Shown one piece after another: positions 21,845-33,046 of a stretch of DNA of 64,000 bases. Location: contig CM056743.1 of assembly GCA_029851415.1 (NCBI GenBank), forward strand, positions 10,718,727-10,782,726. The letters are read 5' to 3'. This DNA is from Eretmocerus hayati. Its lineage: Eukaryota; Arthropoda; Insecta; Hymenoptera; Aphelinidae. The notes under the pieces were generated by a model. The model was not told the DNA's origin and did no database searches. It saw nothing but the letters and a program-made list of their open reading frames with translations. The position numbers and the translations under genes are program-made. Each line of letters opens with the position of its first letter. The first letter of the stretch is position 1.

Positions 21845-23180
21845 GTAAAATGAACGTTTTTGATATACTGTGCGTAAAGTTGTGCGTAAAAGTCCATTTT
21901 GGTGCGGGTGTGCGGTGCGCAAGGTTGATCATGATTCCATTAACGTTCAGAATTTAGTGCGTAAAAGTGAAACTGTACGTAAAAGTAACTTTGCGCACAG
22001 TATTACAGTGCGCAAAGTTCTCGAAATCGTGCGCAAAGTAAAATCTGTGCGTAAATAGTATATTGAGCAACAAGGGCGTCAACAGATATTTGCGCACGAG
22101 TCACCGCAACGAGTGTGCAAATGCCTCATTTACGCACAGTTTCATCGCTTACGCAGTGCGCAAATGAGCCATTTGCGCACTGCGTGAACGACGAAACTGT
22201 GCGCAAATGGAACGTTTGCACATGAGTTGCGGGGACGAGTGCGCAAATGTCGGTGCCCGAGTTGCTTACGATATTTTTTGTTATTTCTGTGAGCAAAAAT
22301 GTAACTCGCCTCCTAAAACACATCAAAAAATTAGGGGATGCTGTGAGACTTGGGCGTCGTCTCTAGAGTTGACGGACTTTGTTCCTTTTTCGCATTGGCG
22401 TGTACGAACTTTCCGAGTCCTTTTTCCTTCTCAAACAAATTATGAGTCATTCTCATTTGAACTACTTGGGAACCATGACGACTTTCTGAAAAATTTTGAC
22501 AGTAGCGAGAAGTGACCGAAGCATCACCTACAACGAATGATCAATGCATCTCAAGCATCCAGAGGAACATGGCATGACGGGGTCACAGGAGGGCGGAGGC
22601 GAGGTTGCAGGGGGCGGAGCCCCCGCCGGGGGGTTCGGGGAGCGGAGCCCCCCGACTGAAAAAAATTCTGAGAAATGTATCAGAAAAAACTCTATCGCCC
22701 ATATAGTATGTTACCACGTTGCTCAAAACTGTCGCTGGTGCTCGAAAGATCGAAGTTAGATATTCTTCACAATTATGTATGATGATGATATATAGATAGA
22801 TGATGGTATAGAGTGATCAGAAAACAACTCAAGTCCAGTGCGCGAACGAAATTTGCACAGTGCGCAAATGCCTCATTTGCACACTGTTCTTCGTTTACGC
22901 AGTGCGCAAACGAGTATTTGCGCACTGATGCTTCATTTGCGCACTGCGTGAAAAAATATTTGCACACAGTTGTGTCGGAATAATGTGCAAATTCGCTATT
23001 TGCACACGCACACTTGCGTCTAAATGGCCATTTTTGCGCACAGAATAACAAAAAAAACATTAATCAACCGTTTTCCAATTTCGATTTTTACGGCAAAGAA
23101 GGCTGATCACACAGCAGCAAACGATGATTCTGGCATTTTTCTAATTCCTCCGCCCCCAACGAATTGGTACCTATGGAGTT
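21845..23180. repeat. Palindromic GTGCGCAAA locus A
   Basis: The outer left arm (21,860-22,050) and the outer right arm (23,031-23,165) enclose a central module of about 1 kb. The module holds a palindromic array of GTGCG[C/T]AAA and its complement (22,078-22,262), a GC-rich inverted motif (GGGGGCGGAGCCCCC, 22,615-22,660) and a second array (22,838-23,045). Every frame through it (VRK or CAN/FAH repeats) is an artefact of the 9-mer. Locus B (57.0-58.4 kb) has the same outer arms and an inverted centre. Confidence 0.65.
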
Positions 23181-23919
23181 GAAATCAAAGATTTTGCAGT
23201 TAGGGATCAAATTATGGGCATGCGGTTGCCTTGCAACCCGGCTGTTGAGAATGATTGAGTGGCTGATCATCTCCTAATCTATACTATGAGTACATTTTTG
23301 TCCCAAACTTGAGCGAATTCTCTTAGGATTTGTGATAACTGAATTATTGTCGCATACAAGTTAGAAATTTAACAAGATTGCGAGAATTCGCCGTTGACTC
23401 CAAATGTAAAGAGAATTCAAGTGAGCATGAGGACAGATACTGTCCTCATCGGGGCTTGATCTACAAGATCACGAGTATACACGAAGATTCGTAGGTCACA
23501 CGGCAATTCAATGAGAAATTGCAAGTCATAAGTAGTGAATAATCATGAACATGAGAGATGTTGGTCATCGGCAGAATATTATGTATTAACGTAGTTTCTA
23601 CATCGACAACGATTCCACTAAGTTTACCATATAAGTTTCATCAAGGACATTTTTTAATGCAATCCTGTTCTCCATGTACCAATGCATTCAAGTAAACTTC
23701 TACGTTCTGATAGGAATCAGGATATTTTGGATGACATGAATCACGTGACGTCTCTGATTTTCTTCCCTGAATACATCCAATTGGAACGGAAGTTGAGATG
23801 TTACACGGAGTTACTTTTCTTGCAACGAGATTACAATATTCGAGATGAATTCTAGCACCTTATTTTGGTTATGAGCTGTACAGGATAAATTTTTTTTGAT
23901 CCATTTTTCAGAATTTTTT

Positions 23920-23985
23920 TTCAAGTGGGGGCTCCGCCCCCCACACCCCCCGGCGGGGGCTACGCCCCCTGCACCCCCACCTCCT
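23920..23985. repeat. GC-rich GGGGCTCCGCCCC-type motif
   Basis: GTGGGGGCTCCGCCCCCC followed by CCCCCGGCGGGGGCTACGCC and CCCTGCACCCCC. The same compound motif occurs in locus A (22,610-22,660, inverted) and locus B (57,617-57,670), always 30-40 bases from a TTCTGAGAAAT/TTCAGAA word. Confidence 0.6.
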
Positions 23986-24063
23986 CCCTCTTTCGCGCCC
24001 TCCACCAACTTCGGTGGTATGGACCGGACGCCAACTTTCCGCACAGATATATCAAAAAGAATC

Positions 24064-24185
24064 GTAAGCAACTCGGGCGCAATTTTACGCCCTCGTTCCC
24101 GAAATTTTCGTGCGTAAAAGTGAACTTTTTACGCACTCATTTCGGGAACTCGTGCGTAAAATTTCTTTGCGCCCTTGTTGCTTAA
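24064..24185. repeat. Hairpin cassette C1 with GTGCGTAAA stem
   Basis: A 122-bp palindrome. It runs from TAAGCAACTCGGGCGC to GCGCCCTTGTTGCTTA, with TTCCCGAAA and TTTCGGGAA and the word GTGCGTAAAA in both arms. The same borders enclose the array in locus B at 58,002-58,205. Confidence 0.65.
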
Positions 24186-24269
24186 TGTACTTTTTCGATA
24201 CACTGTGCGTAAAAGTGCACTTTGCGCACAGTTTGTCGACTTTTACTCACAGTTTATCGAAAAGTATAG

Positions 24270-24392
24270 TTAGATATACGGGCGTGAAACCTATTATTCG
24301 CATCCTAGTGATGATTCCGACCTTCGCCTGCGGCTCGGGCCGGAAACCCATCACTCGGACGCGAATAAAACGTTTTAGGCCCTTGTATCGTA
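24270..24392. repeat. Hairpin cassette C2
   Basis: From ATACGGGCGTGAAACC to GGCCCTTGTATCG. The stem has TATTCGC..GCGAATA and the loop region has CGCCTGCGGCTCGGGCC. The right border is shared with the other cassettes. The stem differs. Confidence 0.5.
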
Positions 24393-24515
24393 ATGTTCTA
24401 TTTTTATGTTAAAAAGGTAAAAATTTGGTTGAGCTTTTACGAATCTTACACTTCATTGCGTGAAAGCGACGCCCTATCAATATTTCTCTGGAAAACGTAT
24501 CTCAATTTTGCAATA

Positions 24516-24589
24516 TGTCGTTGGTGGGGTTTGAACCGGGGACACTTTGGTTAGTAGTCTGGAAACATGACCACTGCGTTACTGAAACA
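24516..24589 (-). ncRNA. tRNA-like relic
   Basis: On the minus strand TAACGCAGTGG resembles an A box and CCCCGGTTCAAACCCC contains a perfect B box (GGTTCAAACCC) at normal spacing. The acceptor stem is mostly lost, so this is a tRNA pseudogene or SINE head. Confidence 0.4.
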
Positions 24590-24599
24590 CATGTCTGGG

Positions 24600-25240
24600 A
24601 ACCGGCCGGTCTCAAAACGCCAATATTCCACACAACATGGAAGTATCTCAGAAAAACATTTCAATGAAATGTTCCAATGAAATCTTCGAGAAACCTCGCA
24701 GGAATATTTCAAGAAATGTCTTTGTAAAGTTTCATTGCAATATTCCAATGGAATCTCCCACAAACCTCGCAGAAACATTCCAAGAAATTTTCTCGTAATA
24801 TTTCATTGCAATATATTCCATAAATACTTTCTGGAAACCTCCTGGAAACATTTTATGAAATATTACTCGGAATGTTTGAGGTATATATATCTGAATGATT
24901 TTTGAAAAGTTTCTGAAATATTTCAGTGCAGTGTTCCATGGATAGGCCTCAAATATTTGTGGAATATTGCTCAACAGTTTCACATCAATCTTGTATCTAA
25001 AGATCTTTGCGGAGTTACTGAAAGCTTTCTGAAAGATTTTCAAAAGTTTCGTAACAGCTTCCTCGGAAATTACGGCCCAATCCGAAATTTCAAAAATATT
25101 TTAAACTGATTCTACAATATTCCACCAGCAACCTATCAAGAATCTTGATTCGGAGAAGTTTATTCCGTGGGGTGTATGAAAGGTTGCCAGAAAATTTCAG
25201 AAGAGTATTCCAAATGTATGACTCTCAAGTATTGCATCAT
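24600..25240. repeat. Degenerate short-period repeat, related to 36,660-37,060
   Basis: Loose repeats of 30-45 bp around GAAATATTCCAATGGAATC and TTTCTGGAAAC words. The 3' part (25,095-25,240) matches 36,905-37,060 in the same direction: CAATATTCCAC, CAATCTTGATTC, GAAAGGTTGC, TCAAGTAT. Confidence 0.45.
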
Positions 25241-26261
25241 TATCCCCTTGACAATTTGTAACAGCCTCGCGCTTGAAAATGCTCGAAGGTTTCTGAGGGC
25301 TTCTAATAAAAACTAGCAGAACTGCCTCGCTCGCGAGCTCGCTCGGCCATAATGTACAAAAGCTCATTGAAGATGTAAAAATGTCAATGTTTTCTCCAAT
25401 AATTACCAATACATGAGGATGATTCTACTCTTTAAAATAAGTGAATTGTAGGACTGAATCGAGTTTTTATCCGCCGAATCAAAGTGGACTATGGAAAATC
25501 ACGACAGTTCTCCGAGATGACAATAAAAACTTGACTTGTAAGGAAGGAAGTGAGCTCAAATTCGAAATTTCACACGGGAAGTACAATGAGAATCATAAAT
25601 TAATACCCCATCTTGGTTCCCATACCCGCTTGGGCGATGCAATCCTCAAAACGAGATATTGCTGTGAGATTGCATTTCGCTCATGGCTATGAATGCAGCA
25701 TCATTTTTAAGGGGTAGTTTTTTATGAAAATGCATAATGACACCCCTCTAACACATTTGGAGATTGTACCACTCACTATGCCACTGATACCCGACGACTG
25801 CTCAACATGAGCCAATGGAAATACATGGAGTTACTCGCTCGCCAAGCTCGTTCGGTTATAGTCAATCAAAGCAGATCAAGAAAGCAAATCCAAAAATATT
25901 CTATTAAAGAAAAATAACTCAGATGAAATGAATAATATCGTTCCTAACTTTAATCCTGATGATACACTATATCGACCGTCAGCATATGAATTCCAGACTT
26001 TTTTCCTAAAATCATCCCGATTCCCTGAGATTCCAAACTTTTCAGAGACCCAGATCAAATTCCCTGAGCTGCCAGACTTTACAGAGTTTTTCGGACGAGT
26101 GAGCACTCTGACTGTGGGACATTGATGAGGCTTAAAACTCAACTGCTCTCAATTTAGAACTTATTATGTATTGTCATGCAAACTTCCACTACCATCTCAT
26201 TCTACGTACATCTACCACCTCACTCGCGAAAATTCCCGCCTCATTTCTGACCCTCTATGCA
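25241..26261. other. Unassigned DNA
   Basis: No supported gene. Frames of 65-88 codons at 25,441-25,692 and 25,876-26,142 have no recognisable features; the latter covers a local duplication around TTCCCTGAGATTCC and TTCCCTGAGCTGCC. Confidence 0.35.
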
Positions 26262-27110
26262 TTACACGTACGTGCAATACACGTGCATTTGTGCATTCGT
26301 GCATTCGTGCATCGAGTTTTCTGCTTTGGAAGGTTAGGTCGTCTGTATGTTTACTTTTTGAAAGTTGAGTTTTTCCGAACGGAAAGTAAGTAATCTCGAG
26401 ATCATGACTCACGGAAAGTTGGATAACTGTGGCTTACAACCCAAAAAGATGAACAAGGGAGGCCAAAGTGATGATCAAGCTGTTGAAATGAGGTATTCCT
26501 GTGAAATCAAGACACGTGCTTTCCTCCCCGGTTGATGGTAGTGAACTACAGATTTTGGCCGAATTTTCATCACGTTCTGGTGATCGAAAGTCCATTAACC
26601 AATCCTTTTATCAGTCACTACTCAAAGTCAATTACTTTCTATCATGAAAGCTTGATTTACAGTCAACAAACACTACGTAAACACTGAGTTACTCCGAATG
26701 GCATAGTTAGATTGTTCACTGATTGAAACTTGGCCTTTCACAGGTAAAAACCTACGATCTCAGCATGATAAATAAGGTGACTGATTCTTTACGCCCCAAA
26801 ATATTTTAAAGACTTTGTCAATTAACTGAGGATGCAAGTGTTGATTTGGGTGTTTTAAATTCCGATAGAAATCACCCCATTATCAACAGTTTTAATTACT
26901 CTGGCCTCCAAATTTGATCATTTTGGGTTGCTGGTCACACTTATCTAACTTTCCTACGTATCATAATCTTGGTGAGATTTGTTTTTCACTCGGAAAAACT
27001 CAATTTCCAAAAAGTAAACATGCAGAAGACCTAACCCTCCGGAGCAGAAAGCTCGATGCACGAATGCACGAATGCACAAATGCACGTATATTACACGTAT
27101 GTATATTGCA
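26262..27110. repeat. Foldback with arms rich in GTGCATTC
   Basis: The arms 26,262-26,428 and 26,926-27,105 are inverted copies: ACACGTGCATTTGTGCATTC, TCTGCT, GAAGGTTAGGTC, AAGTTGAGTTTTTCCG and AAAGTTGGATAA, with complements on the right. The spacer of about 500 bp has no ORF. Confidence 0.6.
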
Positions 27111-27119
27111 CTTGCAGTG

Positions 27120-28650
27120 GATTTTAACAACTCTGCTGTTGCCTAAGTAATTTTCGATCACTCTGGAGAGATTAGTTGATACCTAATCCTGATCAGTGTT
27201 CTCATTTTTTGCTGAACATTTCTCCATTTCTCCTTCTATGTCACTCAAAATATCGTGAGCACTTCGACCGAACCGTTTAGAAATTTTAGGCATTGCTCGA
27301 GCTCCCCCGACAATGGGTCTAGTCCCTCTGAAGCATGATCTTCCGATTTATTTTAGATCTATAAATTGTCTAAACTTGGATTTGGGTTTCAATTCCCTCT
27401 CCCCGGCCTAAAAAATTCACGAGTCTCTTCTTTTTGACCATCCACTTACTTCTAGCTCTGCCTCAATGCAAGTTCATCCATTTCATTTTGCTCGTCGCGA
27501 CCTATCAACTGGTACCCCTATCATTGCACTTGCATTGTATAAACTCTTTCCGTGAATCATTTTCTACTACATCTTGTGTATATCCGTATGTTCTCTCTTA
27601 GTCAGTCGAGTTCTCCTGAATCCCTCGACTAACCGTCTTGGAATTCTGGAGGTTTATCTAAAATGGTTCAGTGATGAGCCCATTGTAATGAAAGCTTCAT
27701 GGATCTCAATACTCTTCCTTCCACATATAATTACTTTTTTTAGGTTTCGACACAATTTTTAGACCATGTTGGTCCAAACATCCTAGCATCTGAGACTCTC
27801 AATATAAATTGTCAAATATTGTTGTTCAAGTATTTCTCGATTATTCTATTGAGATTGGTTGATACAGAATTCTGATTATGACTCCCATTTTCGTCGGAAA
27901 ATTCTCCTCACCAACCCTTCTATGTCACTCTAAAACTCGTAGACAATCTCATCAATCTCTTTAGAAGTTTGATTCACAACCTCCTCACACAATGGATCTG
28001 GTCCTTTTTGAGCTACATCCATCAATTCATTATGATCCTGCGAAGTTTTAACTCATAGTTCAACTCTTACTTGATTCTGACTTCTGAATTCCTTTCCTAA
28101 TCTCGAGAACTATTCCGCTGATCTTCATAAATTCTTCATGGACTGTTCCCAATCCCATAGCGATTCACTTAGCCAATCTTCAACTCTGCATATTCAACTT
28201 CTTCTCCAAATTATCAAACAAAAATATGACCATTCACAAAATTCTTGAAAAAACTGAGAGAAACAATTCATTCTTGAATTTTGATCTTTCGATAATTTTT
28301 CGAATGTAATTAGAGGAACTTCAGTCACTAATGTATTTCCATTGAAATCGTAGAGATGGGTTCCAAGTCCAAATGGGATGATGATGGGTGGATGAGGTTT
28401 CAATGTTGCAAATATTTAATAGGAGATGAGAAAGCATTTTGCAATTGTCTTTCCGTAGAGTGCTTCATTTCGTTTCATTCTCTCATTTCTTTCCTTTTTA
28501 TATCTCCGACTCGTCCATTACCATTTCAAATGAATCACTCCACATTTCATACACGGAATTATACCATCTACTTATCCTGCATCCTTTCATATGATTCACT
28601 CCATGTCTTACTTAGGAAGTCATTCATTCAGCATCGGAAGACACTCTTCA
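27120..28650. other. Unassigned AT-rich DNA
   Basis: Diverged similarity between 27,160-27,380 and 27,850-28,040 (GATTGGTTGATAC, TTCTCC.TTTCT, TATGTCACTC, ACAATGG.TCT.GTCC) suggests an old tandem duplication of about 690 bp. No coding support. Confidence 0.4.
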
Positions 28651-28698
28651 TGTAAGCCAATGATTGCCCATTTGGGAATAATCTCCGCACGCACTTAA

Positions 28699-29123
28699 GG
28701 AGGTTCGATGGTGTCATGAGGGATCGGTGAGGGGGGAAGACGAAAACTAATCTAACCTGCCGCTCGGCAGCACGAAAATACACGGCGAGTATACCTATTT
28801 TTGACAAGAATTCGATCATATTCCCACAAAATGCGTGGTAAGCTGTGATCACCGAAAGGTGTTATTGTTCTTTAGGGAATTCTCTATCGTCTGAATATTT
28901 TATAAGAATTTTCTCCACATCTCATGAGGTGCTAAGGCTTGTTTTGGTGGCGCCGTCCATAAGACCCCATGTTATTTCGAAAAATGTAAGACCTTAGATC
29001 TCGAAAAAACGCCTGGTGAAAAATACTAAGAAAATTCACAGAGTATTTTTTTGTCTCAAAGATAATTATGTAAAAGGTTTCGTCTCGCGATCTCTACATC
29101 TTCGTCAAGACCATCGAACCTCC
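28699..29123. mobile_element. 425-bp MITE flanked by TTAA
   Basis: The ends GGAGGTTCGATGGT and ACCATCGAACCTCC are perfect 14-bp inverted repeats. TTAA flanks both sides (28,695-28,698 and 29,124-29,127). It lies inside a hairpin repeat unit whose two halves rejoin as GCACTTAAGTCGCC when the insert and one TTAA are removed. TTAA is the piggyBac-type target. No transposase frame. Confidence 0.7.
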
Positions 29124-30879
29124 TTAAGTCGCCTCTGTCTGCAAGAGTTGCGTCCAGATTCATTCCCAAATAGGAGACCGAGGTGACCAATATGACTCAT
29201 TTTATTCCACCTCATGTTCCATTCCGTTTCATTCTCTCATGACTTTCAATCCATTTTCTCATTTTTTCCATTTTATATCATTAACCCATTCAGCATTATT
29301 CCATATCATTACCTCCATATCTCATCTCCAACATCATATCATCCACTCATCCAGCGTTATTTCATATCATACACTCTACATCTCATGTACAAAATTATTC
29401 ATTCATCTTCGAAATTCACTCTTAGCACACGCCAATAATCGCCCTCATCATCATTCACTTCATCATCATTCTTATCGTATGACTTATTCGATTTCATTTC
29501 ATTATTCACTCCGTTTCATCACTTTCCAATTCATCCCTCATCTTGTTCGATTCTTTCATCTCATTCCATTTCATCTCTCATTTCATTCTCTCATTTTCTT
29601 CCATCCATATCATTCACTCATCCAGTCTCATTTCAAATCATCCCATCATTCACACATGTCTCACGAGGAAGATTGTTCACTCGTCTTCGAATTCTACTCT
29701 TGATTTGCGCCATTAATTGCCTACTCGGTGATGAATCCTTGGACGGAGTTGAGCCACCTCCGGGTGCAGATGTTGCGTCCAGATCCGTCACCAAATAGGA
29801 AGGTAAAGCAACTCTCATACTTCATCACCATTTTCATCATTCGATTTATTTCATTCCCTTTCATTTTTCATTTCGTGTCATTCTCTCTTTCCATTCCATC
29901 TCATTTTCCATCCCATCTTCCATATTTGCATTCATTCGATACCATTTACTTATCCGGGATTATTTCATAATTCACTCCGCATTCCATGCACAAAGTCATA
30001 TATTCATCTTCGTAATTCATTCTGTGCGCATATTCGCATTGATTCCTCATTCTTCATTTTATTCTATCATCATTTCATTTTTAATTTCTTCAATGACTCA
30101 CCCAGTATCATCCCAAATCATTTACTAAATGTCTCACTTGAGAGAGCATCCACGCGTCATCAAATTTCACTCTCCACACACGCCAATGATCGCTTACTCG
30201 GCGATGAATCTTTATACGCAGGTAAGCCGCCTCCGGGTGCAGATTTTGCGTCTGGATTCATCACCAAGTAAGAGGGTGCGGCAACTTCCATGATCCATCA
30301 CCATTTTCATCATCTTACTCATGTTATTTCATTTCATTCTCTCATTTCTTCTTATTTTTTCAAATTCAATCATCCAGCATCATTCCATATCATTCACTCC
30401 ACTTTCTATATCCATAATCCTCCATTCATCCCCAGAATTCAATCTTCGCACACGTTATAATTCACTTGTCATTTTTCGCCTTATTCTCGTATCTCATTTC
30501 ATTCCATCTTTCATTCTATTTCTCGACTCTTCTTCATTCAATGCCAAATCCATCACCCAGTATCATTTCATACCGTACATTACATGTCTCACGTTGAAGA
30601 TTATTCATTTATCATCAACTCCCGATTTCCACACACGCCAATGATCGCCTACTTGGCGCTGGATCTCTGCACGCAGGTAAGCCACCTCCGGGTGCAGATG
30701 TTGCGTCCGGATTCATCACCAAATAGGAGGGTGAGGCAATTTCCAGACTCAATCACCATATGACATTCCCTCACTCCTTCTCGATTCATACCATTCAATC
30801 TTCCAGCATCATTTCAAAATCGTCCACTCCACATCCCTTTCACAAATCACCCATTCATCTTCGAATTTGATTTCATCCT

Positions 30880-31724
30880 TTGTTGTAAATATATATTGAG
30901 AGAATTGATCTTGTAGATTCAGACGACCGACAGATCTTCGTGAGTCGAAACTATGGGGCTTGACTCTCAATCTGCGCCTTTGCAACACTCCGGTACGCAT
31001 GGTGGCGACTCTAAGGATTGAGAGTCATTCAATCATAGAAAATGAGGCGATCAAGGATGACGTACAGATAGACAGACAGACGATTCCCATAAATCATTAT
31101 TCGTTGTAACGGATGCGACGAACTAGACGAAAACCACACTTACACGATCACCATATTATAAATAACTGATAATAGATAATAGATAAAAAATCTTGGAAAT
31201 AAACATGAATCAAGAACAAAATAGTCAAGACTGTAGAATTAACATAATAAAAATTGGACGTCAAAAACTACACGAAAATGTTTTCAGATTGGAAATTACT
31301 CTAATAAGGTCTAAATAAGGTTCAAATAAGGTTTGGATGTTTGCGTGAATGCATCAAAGGGTAGGAATCTAGTGAAGTGAGGTCTAAATAAGGTTTAAAT
31401 GAGGTCTGTATGTATATTTGTATGCATGCGTGAATACATTGAGAGGGCGGAAATCTAGTGAAGTAAGGTCTAAATAAGGTTTAAATAAGGTCTGCATATT
31501 TGTATGTATGCGTGAATACATTGAGAGGGCGAAAATCGCGTGAACTAAGGTTTAAATAAGGTTTAAGTAAGGTCTGTATATTTGTATGTATGCGTGAATA
31601 CATTACGAGAGCAAAAATCTAGTGAATTAAGGTATAAATAAGGTTTAAATAAGGTCTGCATGTATATATACGTGTATACATATAGATCGCGAAAATCTGG
31701 TACCGCCGGACGCTGCAGGCAGAT
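30880..31724 (+). repeat. Composite repeat, copy 1
   Basis: Starts TTGTAAATATATATTG, then the block AATTGATCTTGTAGATTCAG...GGTGGCGACTCTAAGG. It continues with tandem units of about 110 bp around TAAGGTTTAAATAAGGTCTG and TGCGTGAATACATT, and ends CTGGTACCGCCGGACGCTGC. Copy 2 is at 33,803-34,483 in the same direction. The start (TATA-like, then GACGACCGACAGATC) and the TGGTGGCGACTC word are reminiscent of an LTR and primer site, but no retroelement gene is present. Confidence 0.6.
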
Positions 31725-31959
31725 TTCTCTGTTTCACACAACTCATTTTATTAAGTATGATCTTTTATCATAATACTCTATGAATTAGAAATTTCACTGG
31801 CTATTCACAATCTTTGTTGAGTGTTGATTCAAATTTACTTTTCCCTTGAATGTAATTTTCAAGACACTTGTTCACTTCAACCTGGTCCATGTCACTATGA
31901 AAATAGATAAGTATCAATCAACACATTCAATTTTTCTTTATATAAAATACTTTTCTTAC

Positions 31960-32257
31960 CTGAATATGAACTTACTATCCAAATCTGAGTATTTCATAAT
32001 TTGTTCAAGTTTAGGATATAAACAATGTCCCTGGCAACCCTTGCCATTATGCTGCATTTGCTCTATAAATACATTCTCACATGAATAATAGTATATCATA
32101 ATACATAACAAAAACAATCTTTTATTACCAATCATGAAATCTTTCAATTCTGCAAAAGAATATATATTTTTCTCCCCATTTATTTCTTTTTGAGATGAAA
32201 TATCATCACCTTGACGCACTGCTTCAAGTGAATTCTTGGAGTTATGTGACTGCATGA
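31960..32257 (-). CDS. Possible internal exon of an unidentified gene
   Basis: A 99-codon open frame bounded by good splice signals. An acceptor (AATATTTCAG) ends just before 32,257 and a donor (CAG/GTAAGA) begins at 31,959. The encoded segment starts near MQSHNSKNSLEAVRQG and includes a hydrophobic LFLLCIMIYYY stretch and CENVFIEQMQH..CQGHC. I cannot place it in a family. The amino-acid composition is protein-like and the surrounding DNA is not repetitive, which sets it apart from neighbouring frames. The CIMIYYY part could be skipped if a GTAAT within it acts as a donor. No partner exons are identified. Confidence 0.4.
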
Positions 32258-33046
32258 CTGAAATATTTTGGTTTATTATTGAATGTAATTGAATATCACT
32301 CTGATTATAATTGAGGTTAAATTACAATTGTCAATACGTGGAATCAAATTCTATAACTTCTCATCAGATATATTAAAAATTAATGTATATATTCATACTT
32401 AAATTCACTGAACAATTTGTCTTACCTTACTTTACTACTTATTGATATGAGAACTTGAATGAAATCAAAGAATCATATTCACTTACTCAATTGGCCATAT
32501 GCTCACTTCGCCTGATTTAAAACTTATCAATTAACCTGATCCAAAACCATTTAGACTTTACTTGACTTGAAACTGATTGCTATATATTATAGAAGAATTG
32601 GTAAATGAAGATCTTTTATTTCATCAATATTAATGATTATCTATTTTGAAAAGAGCACATATATTACTTTTTCATTCATCCCTTTCATCGCACTCATTCA
32701 ATTAACAATATCATCAATAATCGCCTACTTAGACATGAATCCCTGGGCGCACATAAAGTCACCTTCGGATGCAACAGTTGCACCCAGGTTCATCTGTAAG
32801 TAGGAGGGTGTTCATTTTCTCTCATTCCGTCAGTCGAACACATCATCATTCATCATTCATCATTCATTCATTACTCCTTCATCAACCATTCATCAAACAT
32901 CCATTTCCATCAACTCAATTGACCATATGTTGTCTTCACCTGATTTGAAACTCCATTTTCATAATCGCCATTCATTCATCATATTCAATACGCACATTCA
33001 CTCATCATTATTTTCATTCTCAATAAACCATTCATAGTCATACAAT

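Noticed and set aside
22080..22262. CRISPR-like array
   Set aside because: The repeats are 9-mers in both orientations with no regular spacers. The setting is eukaryotic with introns and LINEs, and no cas genes are present.
21870..22515. Open frames reading VRK or CAN/FAH repeats (also at 22.8-23.1, 56.9-57.5 and 57.9-58.2 kb)
   Set aside because: They are shadows of the GTGCGCAAA arrays; both strands give such frames.
29239..29703. 154-codon His/Ser/Phe-rich frame
   Set aside because: It is produced by CATT/CATC low-complexity spacer, as are those at 33,077 and 33,455.
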